The notes under the pieces: generated by a model
The model's input: only the letters and a program-made list of their open reading frames with translations
Told to the model about the DNA's origin: nothing
The model's database searches: none
Part shown: positions 34,906-41,619 of the stretch, in pieces
Numbering within the stretch: the first letter of the stretch is position 1
Layout: each line of letters begins with the position of its first letter
Source: Streptomyces sp. TLI_146
GTDB taxonomy: Bacteria; Actinomycetota; Actinomycetes; Streptomycetales; Streptomycetaceae
Direction of reading: 5' to 3'
NCBI RefSeq assembly: GCF_002846415.1
Contig: NZ_PJMX01000001.1
Span: 8,184,001-8,248,000, forward strand
DNA length: 64,000 nucleotides
Translations under genes and position numbers: made by a program

Positions 34906-35673
34906 GTGCGGATCGACATCGACGGTGTGACGGTCGAGGCCGCTCGTACCCGGCTGGTCGACGACGTCCGACTCACCGTGGACAGCGGGGCGTTCGTGGG
35001 ACTCGTCGGCCCGAACGGCAGTGGAAAGTCGACGTTGCTGCGCAGTGTGTACCGGGCGCTGCGGCCCACCGGGGGAGTGGTCCGGCTGGACGGCGACGAT
35101 CTGCACGCCATGGATCCCCGGGCCGCCGCCCGGGCGCTGGCCGCGCTCCCGCAGGAGTCGTCCGCCGACTTCGACTTCACCGTGGCCGAGGCGGTCGCCA
35201 TGGGACGGCTGCCGCACCGGGGGCGTACGGCGGCCTCTGACCGCGAGATCTGCGCGCGGGCCATGGAACGCACCGGTGTCGCCCACCTGGCCGACCGAGG
35301 TCTGCTCAGCCTGTCCGGCGGAGAGAAGCAGCGCGTCCTCATCGCTCGCGCCCTCGCCCAGCAGCCGCAGGTGCTCGTGCTCGACGAGCCGACCAACCAC
35401 CTGGACATCGCCCACCAGTTGGACGTCCTCTCCCTCGTCCGCGACAGCGGGGTGACGGTGTTGGCCGCGCTGCACGACCTCAACCTCGCCGCGGCCCACT
35501 GCGACCTCCTGTATGTCATCGACGGCGGCCGGATCGTCGCCTCCGGCCCTCCGCACGACGTCCTCCAACCGGAGTTGCTCGCCCGGACGTTCGGTGTGCG
35601 CGCGCATCCCGTACGGCATCCCGGCACGGGCGCCGTCCAGCTCCTGTTCGACCTGCTCCCGCCCACCGCGTGA
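34906..35673 (+). CDS. BtuD/FecE-type ABC ATPase
   Basis: A 255-residue ATPase. Walker A is VGPNGSGKST, the signature LSLSGGEKQRV, Walker B LVLDEPTNHLDI, followed by the switch His in ALHDLNLAA. GTG 34906 lies 2 nt after the permease stop. It energises the BtuC-like permease; riboswitch control marks it as part of B12 or corrinoid uptake. Confidence 0.92.
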   Translation: MRIDIDGVTVEAARTRLVDDVRLTVDSGAFVGLVGPNGSGKSTLLRSVYRALRPTGGVVRLDGDDLHAMDPRAAARALAALPQESSADFDFTVAEAVAMGRLPHRGRTAASDREICARAMERTGVAHLADRGLLSLSGGEKQRVLIARALAQQPQVLVLDEPTNHLDIAHQLDVLSLVRDSGVTVLAALHDLNLAAAHCDLLYVIDGGRIVASGPPHDVLQPELLARTFGVRAHPVRHPGTGAVQLLFDLLPPTA

Positions 35674-35730
35674 GACCACCGCGCGTAAGACCCGCGCACG
35701 ACCACCACGTAAAACCACCTAAGGACGCCC

Positions 35731-36726
35731 ATGCGCAAGTTGCTCGCCGTCGCCCTCTGCCTCGTCGTGACCACCGGTTGCGGTGCGAAGGTCGAGCGGC
35801 CCGAGGACGCGAAGTCCGCGGCGGTCACCCTCACCAACTGCGGCCGCGAGGTGACGTACGAGAAGGTCCCCGAGCGGGTGGTCACCAACGATGTCGGCAT
35901 CACCGAAATCATGCTGGCCCTGGGGCTGGAGGACCGTATGGCCGGGTTCGCCATGCCCGACGACAAGGGAGACCTGGGCGACGTGCCGTGGAAGGACGGC
36001 TACGACAAGGTCCGTTGGCTCTCGAAGGACCAGCTCACCAAGGAGAACGTCCTCGACGCCCGCGCCGACCTCGTCTTCGCGGGCTGGAACTACGGTTTCC
36101 GCGAGGAAGGCGGCTTCACCCCCGATGCCTTGGCCAAGCTCGGCATCCCCTCGTACATCCTCACGGAGTCCTGCCGCAACAGCCGTACGAAGACGTCGCG
36201 CGGCATCATGCCGCCCCTGGACGCCCTCTATGCCGACCTGACCAACCTGGGCAGGCTGTTCGGCGTCGAGAAGCGGGCCGCCGCGCTGATCACCGACTTC
36301 AAGAAGCGCATCGCGGACGTACGCGCGAAGGCTCCCAAGGGCGCCGACCGGCCGACCGTCTTCCTCTACGACAGTGGCCGCGACCAGCCCTTCACCTCCG
36401 GCCGCTACGCCGCCCCGGAACAGATCATCACCGAGTCCGGCGGCGTCAACGTCATGCACGACGTGGCGGACTCGTGGACCACGGTCGGCTGGGAGAGCGT
36501 CGTCGAGCGCAACCCCGACGTGATCGTCGTCTGCGACTACGGGGAGGTGAGCGCGGAGGAGAAGAAGAAGTTCCTCCTGTCCCACCCTCCGCTGCGGGAC
36601 GTCTCCGCGGTCAAGAACCGGCGCATCTTCACGCTCGACTACGTCGACCTGGTCGAGAGCCCCCGCAACCCGTCGGCGATCGCCCGCTTCGGCGCGTATC
36701 TGCGGACGGTGGCGGGAAAACGGTGA
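35731..36726 (+). CDS. Cobalamin/iron-type ABC substrate-binding lipoprotein
   Basis: A 331-residue extracytoplasmic lipoprotein. The lipobox VVTTGC places lipidation at C17. The BtuF/FhuD fold is shown by KVPERVVTNDVGITEIMLAL near the N terminus, ARADLVFAGWNYGF, and NPDVIVVCDYGE followed by HPPLRDVSAVKNRRIFTLDY. It completes the riboswitch-controlled importer, 57 bp after the ATPase. Ligand specificity is inferred from the riboswitch only. Confidence 0.9.
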   Translation: MRKLLAVALCLVVTTGCGAKVERPEDAKSAAVTLTNCGREVTYEKVPERVVTNDVGITEIMLALGLEDRMAGFAMPDDKGDLGDVPWKDGYDKVRWLSKDQLTKENVLDARADLVFAGWNYGFREEGGFTPDALAKLGIPSYILTESCRNSRTKTSRGIMPPLDALYADLTNLGRLFGVEKRAAALITDFKKRIADVRAKAPKGADRPTVFLYDSGRDQPFTSGRYAAPEQIITESGGVNVMHDVADSWTTVGWESVVERNPDVIVVCDYGEVSAEEKKKFLLSHPPLRDVSAVKNRRIFTLDYVDLVESPRNPSAIARFGAYLRTVAGKR

Positions 36727-36843
36727 GAGGCACCCACGATCGCGATTGCCGTGATCACCAGCCGACCGGGCGCACTCCGACTCGTCCGCGTTGATGGCGG
36801 GGGTGCCCTGGTCCGCCTCCGGGACCGGTGTCACCATGCGTCC

Positions 36844-37053
36844 ATGGCGTGGGAGATGGCCGAAGGGCCAGGGGGGAGCGCGGCGAACGCGGCGCCGGCC
36901 GCCGGAGCGGCCGCCTTCGTCGGGGCCGTGGCGGACGACCGGTTGAGCCAGTCGCTCGGCTGGGGGGTGTGGGGCGTCCTGACCACGGTGGGTTTGGGGC
37001 TGTGGGCCGCGCGCCTGGAGCGGGGCCGCCCAGCCGACCCCGTCGGTCGGTAG
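36844..37053 (+). CDS. Small hypothetical membrane protein (uncertain)
   Basis: A possible 69-residue protein with good third-position GC and one hydrophobic segment (SLGWGVWGVLTTVGLGLWAA). No ribosome-binding site precedes ATG 36844; an in-frame start at 36751 is possible. I do not recognise a family. It lies between the importer operon and a convergent TetR gene. The rest of 36727-37102 shows nothing clear. Confidence 0.3.
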   Translation: MAWEMAEGPGGSAANAAPAAGAAAFVGAVADDRLSQSLGWGVWGVLTTVGLGLWAARLERGRPADPVGR

Positions 37054-37102
37054 GCCGCCGCACCACGCGTCGCCGTACCACCGCCAACCGTGCGCGAACG
37101 CG

Positions 37103-37717
37103 TCAGGGTGCCTCGGCGAGGGCCGCGTCGATCATCCGGCGGGCGGTCACGGTCAGTTCGGCCAGGTCCGGGGCCGGGCGGGAGCTGGCGAGGGCTCCGG
37201 CCAGCCTGTCGTAGAGCAGTCCGTCCGTCCATGCCGCGAGGAGTTCGGCGGCCTCCTGGGGCCGGTCCGTGCCGAGCGAGGCCAGGAGTTCGGCGGCCCG
37301 GGCACGCGCGCCCTGTCCTGCCCGGTGGAGCTCCGGCGCCAGCTCGGGGTTGCGGGCCGCCTCCAGGCTGAGTTCGAAGCGGGCGAGTTGGCGCTCGCGG
37401 CCCACCGTCAGCCAGCGGTACAGCAGCCCTGCCAGGACCGCCGCGACCGCCTCCCGGTCCGGAGGCGCCGCGGCGAGGGCGCCGCCACTCTCGATGTCAC
37501 CCAGGTCAAGTTCCGCCAGCCGCTGGTAGCAGGCGCCGATCAGCGCCGCCCTCGTACGGAAGTAGTACGAGGTGCTGCCCGTCGGCAGCCCCGCCGCGCT
37601 GTCGACGGCGCGGTGGGTCAGGCCGCGCAGCCCGGCGGCGGCCACGAGGCCGATCGCCGTGTCCGCGATCACCGTGCGGCGGTCCGGTGTGGATGAAGGA
37701 GTGCGAGGGGTGGACAT
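37103..37717 (-). CDS. TetR family transcriptional regulator
   Basis: A 204-residue regulator with an HTH at about residues 33-54 (LTHRAVDSAAGLPTGSTSYY) and a helical TetR_C domain. It is divergent from an FAD monooxygenase across a 46-bp perfect palindrome that includes its own start codon and ribosome-binding site. This implies tight autoregulation and control of the monooxygenase. Such pairs often handle aromatic or xenobiotic compounds; the ligand is unknown. Confidence 0.9.
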   Translation of the reverse strand: MSTPRTPSSTPDRRTVIADTAIGLVAAAGLRGLTHRAVDSAAGLPTGSTSYYFRTRAALIGACYQRLAELDLGDIESGGALAAAPPDREAVAAVLAGLLYRWLTVGRERQLARFELSLEAARNPELAPELHRAGQGARARAAELLASLGTDRPQEAAELLAAWTDGLLYDRLAGALASSRPAPDLAELTVTARRMIDAALAEAP

Positions 37718-37755
37718 GGCCTCACTCTACAGCTGTAGAGTGAGGCCATGTCCAC
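37710..37755. promoter_or_regulatory. 46-bp perfect palindrome containing a TetR operator and mirrored start codons
   Basis: Bases 37710-37732 are the exact reverse complement of 37733-37755. The centre CTCTACAGCTGTAGAG (37725-37740) is a typical TetR operator. Each outer arm carries AGTGAGGCC followed by ATG, so the ribosome-binding site and start of the TetR gene (ATG at 37717, minus strand) are mirrored by an ATG at 37748 on the plus strand. A second operator-like copy follows directly. Confidence 0.9.
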
Positions 37756-37769
37756 TACAGATGTAGAGG
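37754..37769. promoter_or_regulatory. Second TetR operator-like copy
   Basis: ACTACAGATGTAGAGG repeats the centre of the adjacent palindrome (CTACAG-N-TGTAGAG form) 29 bp away, 31 bp before the monooxygenase start. It suggests cooperative binding of two repressor dimers. Confidence 0.7.
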
Positions 37770-37800
37770 GCTACTCGGGGCGGGAAGGACGTGGTGCGGG

Positions 37801-38991
37801 ATGTCAGGGAATCAGCGTCGTGCGGTCGTGGTCGGCGCGGGGATCGGCGGGCTCACGGCGGCCGTGGCCCTGCACCGCCGCGGCTGGCAGGTCACCGTCT
37901 GCGAGCGGGCGCCCGAGCCGACCGCCGTGGGCGCCGGAATCGTCCTCGCCCCCAACGCCCTGCGCGCCTTCGACACCATCGACTTCGATGTCACCAGGGC
38001 CGCGGGCAGCGCCGCACCCGCCGCGCTCGGCCTGCGCCGTCCCGACGGCGGGTGGCTGCAGCGCGCCGACACCGCCGCCCTGACGGCCCGTTACGGGACT
38101 CCTCCGCTCGCCGTGCACCGCGCGGCCCTGACCGAGGCCCTGGCCGCCGATCTCCCCGAGGGCACGATCCGCTACGGCGCCGCTGTCACCGCCGTGGACG
38201 GCGTCGACGCCATGGCCGACCGGCCGGTGGTCCGTACCCCGTCGGGCGACTTCACCGCCGACCTCGTGGTCGCCGCCGACGGGATCCACAGTCCGCTGCG
38301 CCGACGCCACCACCCGGCCCACCCCGGCCTCCACTACAGCGGCGAGACCGCCTGGCGCACCGTGCTGCCCGCCGACGGGCCGGCCCCGGCGGCGGCCGCC
38401 GAGACCTGGGGCCGCGGTGAGCGCTTCGGCGTCGTCCCGCTCGCCGACGGCCGGGTCTACCTCTACGCGACCGCCGTCGCCCCCGAGGGATACCGCCCCG
38501 CCGACCCCCGCGCCGAACTCCTGCGCCGGTACGGCACCTGGCACGACCCGATCCCGGCGCTGCTGGAACGCGTCGATCCGGCGGCCCTGCTCCAGCACGA
38601 CCTCCACGACCTGGCCGCCCCGCTTCCCCGTTACCACCAGGGCCGCCTCGCCTGGCTCGGCGACGCCGCCCACGCCATGACCCCCAACCTCGGCCAGGGC
38701 GGCTGCCAGGCCATCGAGGACGCCGTCGTCCTCGCCCACCTCCTCGACGGCGCCGACGTGACCGACACACCCGCCGCCCTGGCCGCCTACAGCGCGGCCC
38801 GGTGCGCCCGCACCGACGCCCTGCGGATCCGGTCCCGCCGCGCGGGCCGGATCGCCGCCCTCACCCACCCCTTCGCGGTGGCGGCCCGCGACTTCGCCGT
38901 CCGCGCCACCCCGGCCCGTACCACCCGACGGGCGATGGACGACCTCTTCGGCGGCATGAACGGCGTGCCTGCGAGCGTCGTCCGGCGATAG
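37801..38991 (+). CDS. FAD-dependent monooxygenase
   Basis: A 396-residue class A flavin monooxygenase. The N-terminal GAGIGGLTAAVALHRRGWQV binds the ADP part of FAD. VVAADGIHSPLRR is the DG motif and RLAWLGDAAHAMTPNLGQGG is the GD motif for the ribityl chain. It probably hydroxylates an aromatic substrate with NAD(P)H. The start ATG 37801 is preceded by GGAAGGA at a long spacing. Controlled by the divergent TetR. A strong terminator follows. Confidence 0.92.
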   Translation: MSGNQRRAVVVGAGIGGLTAAVALHRRGWQVTVCERAPEPTAVGAGIVLAPNALRAFDTIDFDVTRAAGSAAPAALGLRRPDGGWLQRADTAALTARYGTPPLAVHRAALTEALAADLPEGTIRYGAAVTAVDGVDAMADRPVVRTPSGDFTADLVVAADGIHSPLRRRHHPAHPGLHYSGETAWRTVLPADGPAPAAAAETWGRGERFGVVPLADGRVYLYATAVAPEGYRPADPRAELLRRYGTWHDPIPALLERVDPAALLQHDLHDLAAPLPRYHQGRLAWLGDAAHAMTPNLGQGGCQAIEDAVVLAHLLDGADVTDTPAALAAYSAARCARTDALRIRSRRAGRIAALTHPFAVAARDFAVRATPARTTRRAMDDLFGGMNGVPASVVRR

Positions 38992-39020
38992 ATGTGGGCC
39001 GCTCGGCCGTAACCGTGTGA

Positions 39021-39058
39021 AGGGGCCTCCGCCCGAAGGCGGAGGCCCCTCTTTTCTT
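39021..39058 (+). terminator. Intrinsic terminator after the monooxygenase
   Basis: A perfect 13-bp stem (39021-39033 with 39038-39050), CGAA loop, and a following CTTTTCTT. Confidence 0.92.
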
Positions 39059-39063
39059 GGGTT

Positions 39064-39101
39064 CCTGAAGGGTCTTCAGGAGGCTTCAGGCTCTCTTCAG
39101 C
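39064..39101 (+). promoter_or_regulatory. TTCAG direct repeats with ~10.5-bp period
   Basis: TTCAGG at 39075, TTCAGG at 39085 and TTCAG at 39096, with an inverted CCTGAAG at 39064. Half-sites one helical turn apart are typical of OmpR-type response regulators. The cluster lies about 110 bp before the DUF4349 lipoprotein start. Confidence 0.45.
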
Positions 39102-39205
39102 CCTGTGCTGTCAGCATCCTCGTCACCAGCTCACGGTCGGCCGGGCCGTCCCGTCCCCCACGCGGTGCCGCGTCCCGGCGATCACCTACCCCCGAGGAAG
39201 CCGAC

Positions 39206-40162
39206 ATGCGCGTACGACGTGGGACCGGGAACCGACCTCTCGCGGCTCTGGGGGCCGTTCTCCTCAGCGCCTCGCTGGCCCTTGCCGGGTGCGGCGCGGG
39301 CGGGTCCGACGATGCGAAGTCGGCGGGCAAGGCGGACAAGAATGCCGCGGCCGCGCCGCAGGGCGGGGCCGCGAAGGATACGGCTTCGCGCCCGGGCGAC
39401 GACGGGGCGCGCAAGCCGTCCGCGAAGCAGGCGATCCCCCCGGCTTCGCGCGTCATCCGCACCGCCGAGCTCACGCTCGACGTGCCCGATGTGGGCAAGG
39501 CGCTCGCTGCGGGCCGCGCGGCCGCCGTGGAGGCGGGCGGGTACGTCGGCGACGAGACCACCGAGCGGGACGAGCGGGGACATGTGGTCTCGCATGTCGT
39601 GCTGCGCGTCCCGGAGGCCACATACGACAGCGTCCTCGCGCGCCTGTCGGGCACCGGCGAGTTGCTCGGCCGCAAGGCCAAGGCCCAGGACGTCACCGAT
39701 CAGGTGGTGGACGTGGAGAGCCGGATCACCACCCAGCGCTCCAGCGTCGCGCGCGTACGCGAACTGATGGACCGGGCAGGTCAGTTGAGTGAGGTCGTCA
39801 CGCTGGAGGGGGAACTGAGCCGCCGTCAGGCCGACTTGGACGCGCTGCTGGCGCAGCAGGCATCCCTGAAGGACCGCACCAGCCTCGCCACGATCACCCT
39901 GGGCCTTACGGCGTCGGGGCCCGTGAAGGAATCCGACGGCGGCGGACCGGGCGTCCTGGACGCCGTCACGGGCGGCTGGCACGTCTTCGTCACCGCCCTG
40001 CGGTGGCTGGTGATGGCCCTGGGCGCGGTGGCGCCGTTCGCAGGTGTCCTCGCGGTGGGGTACGCGGTGTGGCGCTGGGGGGTGCGGCCCCGGATGCCCC
40101 GGCGCTCCGCGCCCGCACTGGCTGCCGACGCCTCCTCCGAGAAGAGGAGCGGGACCGGCTGA
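39206..40162 (+). CDS. DUF4349 lipoprotein
   Basis: A 318-residue membrane-attached protein. The lipobox LALAGC puts the lipidated Cys at residue 29. A disordered Ala/Lys-rich linker is followed by the DUF4349 domain (RVIRTAELTLDVPDVGKALA, HVVLRVPEATYDSVLARLSG, VVDVESRITTQRSSVARVRE with a coiled coil). One C-terminal membrane helix (LVMALGAVAPFAGVLAVGYA) precedes a basic cytoplasmic tail. The role is unknown; some members link to envelope stress. ATG 39206 follows GAGGAAG. Confidence 0.88.
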   Translation: MRVRRGTGNRPLAALGAVLLSASLALAGCGAGGSDDAKSAGKADKNAAAAPQGGAAKDTASRPGDDGARKPSAKQAIPPASRVIRTAELTLDVPDVGKALAAGRAAAVEAGGYVGDETTERDERGHVVSHVVLRVPEATYDSVLARLSGTGELLGRKAKAQDVTDQVVDVESRITTQRSSVARVRELMDRAGQLSEVVTLEGELSRRQADLDALLAQQASLKDRTSLATITLGLTASGPVKESDGGGPGVLDAVTGGWHVFVTALRWLVMALGAVAPFAGVLAVGYAVWRWGVRPRMPRRSAPALAADASSEKRSGTG

Positions 40163-40264
40163 GTCCGGGGGCGGTGGCCGGTCCCGAGCCGACGTGACAC
40201 GGCGTCCCCACTCCGCGGACAACCATGGCAGCACGAGCAACCTCATCCCGTAGGTTCGACACAC

Positions 40265-40285
40265 CGCGGTACACCCGGTACCGCG
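40265..40285 (+). promoter_or_regulatory. Operator-like inverted repeat before the JmjC gene
   Basis: CGCGGTAC-ACCCG-GTACCGCG is a perfect 8-5-8 dyad ending 28 bp before the JmjC/cupin start. It could bind a regulator of the lanthipeptide locus. Confidence 0.5.
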
Positions 40286-40313
40286 TACCGGATGCGACGA
40301 ACGGGGAGCGGTC

Positions 40314-41213
40314 ATGGGTTGGGGAGTGCTGGACCGGTTGGTGGGGGAGCCCGAGAGGTTTTTCGAGCGGTGTCGGCACGGCAGGCCGGAGGTGTTCCAC
40401 CCCGGTGTGCTGCCTCAAGAGGTGCCGGGGCTCGACGACTTGGGGGACGCGCTGCGCGGTGGGCTGATGCGGACGCCGTACGTGGAGATGGTGCGCGAGG
40501 GCGCGGTCGTCGAGGCACATGAGTTCTGCGCCGAGCGCGTGGTCGCCGGACAGGCGGCGGAGGGGTTCGCCGACCCGGAGCGCGTCATGGGGCTCCTCGG
40601 CGAGGGGGCGACCTTGCTGCTGCCCCAACTCGACCAGTGGCACGCCTCGGTGGGGGAGCTGACCGCCCGGCTGGCGCACGATGTGGGGCGGCGGGTGGAG
40701 GCCTTCTGCTTCGCGACCATGGCGGGTCGGCGTGGGCTCGATGTGCACCGGGACGACGCCGACGTGCTGGTGGTGCAGGTCGCGGGCCGCAAGGAGTGGA
40801 CGGTGTACGGCGCCCCGGCCGACGGCCACTGGCGCCCGGGTCCGGTCCCGGAGCCGGGTGAACCGGTGCTGCGGACCGTGATCGGCGCGGGTGATGTGCT
40901 GTACGTCCCGCGCGGCGCCCCGCACACCGCCACCGGCGACGAAGGGCTCTCGGTCCACCTCGCGCTGACCATACGCGAGGCGGGCACGGCGCGGATCCGC
41001 CGGACGCTGGCCGAGCTGCTGACCGAGGATCCCGGCGGCCGGGCCGCACGTCCACTGACGGAGGATCAGCTTTTGGACTCCGTGCGGGATGTACTTGAGG
41101 CGGCGCGCAAGGCGCTCGACGAGGTGACACCCGAGGAGCTGTTGGCCCGGGCCCGCGGTCCCCTGCCGGATGTTCCCGGTGCCGCGGCGCGGGCCGACTG
41201 GCCCACCGCGTAA
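40314..41213 (+). CDS. JmjC/cupin-fold oxygenase-like protein
   Basis: A 299-residue protein resembling ribosomal-oxygenase/JmjC cupins. The iron facial triad is visible as H145-x-D147 (LDVHRDDADV) and distal H204 (PRGAPHTATG), and K160 (AGRKEWTVYG) sits where 2-oxoglutarate-binding Lys occurs. It likely hydroxylates a protein or peptide side chain. It lies 73 bp from the convergent lanthipeptide precursor gene and next to LanB, so the precursor or another cluster product is a possible substrate. ATG 40314 follows GGGGAG. Confidence 0.85.
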   Translation: MGWGVLDRLVGEPERFFERCRHGRPEVFHPGVLPQEVPGLDDLGDALRGGLMRTPYVEMVREGAVVEAHEFCAERVVAGQAAEGFADPERVMGLLGEGATLLLPQLDQWHASVGELTARLAHDVGRRVEAFCFATMAGRRGLDVHRDDADVLVVQVAGRKEWTVYGAPADGHWRPGPVPEPGEPVLRTVIGAGDVLYVPRGAPHTATGDEGLSVHLALTIREAGTARIRRTLAELLTEDPGGRAARPLTEDQLLDSVRDVLEAARKALDEVTPEELLARARGPLPDVPGAAARADWPTA

Positions 41214-41229
41214 CCGCCGGAAAAACACC

Positions 41230-41262
41230 GCGGCTGCGGTGGGCCGGGGCCACCGCAGCCGC
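41230..41262 (-). terminator. Terminator for the lanthipeptide precursor gene
   Basis: A 13-bp perfect stem (41230-41242 with 41250-41262) lies 24 bp after the precursor stop. Read on the minus strand it is followed by GGTGTTTTT. There is no T-run in the plus direction. Confidence 0.8.
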
Positions 41263-41285
41263 TTGGAGTGCGCGATCCGTCAGGC

Positions 41286-41402
41286 TCAGATGCAGAACGG
41301 GCGGCAGGAGTCGCTGGCGCCGGTGCTCTGCTCGGCCTCGTCCGCGGCCATCACCTCGCGCACGTCGAGGTCGAACAGGTCCTGGGTCGTCTCGTTGTTC
41401 AT
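41286..41402 (-). CDS. lanA: Class I lanthipeptide precursor peptide
   Basis: A 38-residue peptide too short for routine calling. Residues 1-9 are MNNETTQDL. FDLDV (10-14) is the leader box recognised by LanB enzymes (compare F-N/D-L-D boxes of nisin- and planosporicin-type leaders). An acidic stretch REVMAADEAEQ follows. The tail STGASDSCRPFCI (26-38) contains Ser26, Thr27, Ser30, Ser32, Cys33 and Cys37, able to form up to two thioether rings. AGAGGA lies 7 nt before ATG 41402; an in-frame ATG at 41420 is less likely. A terminator follows. It is divergent from LanB. Confidence 0.88.
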   Translation of the reverse strand: MNNETTQDLFDLDVREVMAADEAEQSTGASDSCRPFCI

Positions 41403-41619
41403 GAGAATTCCTCTCGTCATGGTCGCGTGGTTCGCGACGGAACGAAACGGACGGTAGGCAGGGGCGGATCGGTCCCGTCAACACCTCACCGGCGACAGCG
41501 CGCGAAAGGGCAACCGGGGTTGCCTCTTCGGGCAACTCCCGGCCCGGAATGGCTGCTACCAGCGGAATCTCCGTTACACAGGGGCGAGGTATGGCAGTCG
41601 TACGACGACGGGGAGAAGC
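41403..41619. promoter_or_regulatory. Divergent lanA/lanB control region
   Basis: A 217-bp gap. GGCAACC-GG-GGTTGCC (41509-41524) is a 7-2-7 perfect inverted repeat, with another GGGCAAC at 41530. These are candidate sites for the LuxR-type response regulator encoded downstream. No consensus -35/-10 is evident. Confidence 0.5.

Noticed and set aside
37748..38083. Plus-strand ORF starting inside the 46-bp palindrome
   Set aside because: Out of frame with the monooxygenase and overlapping it; the ATG is a by-product of the palindrome.
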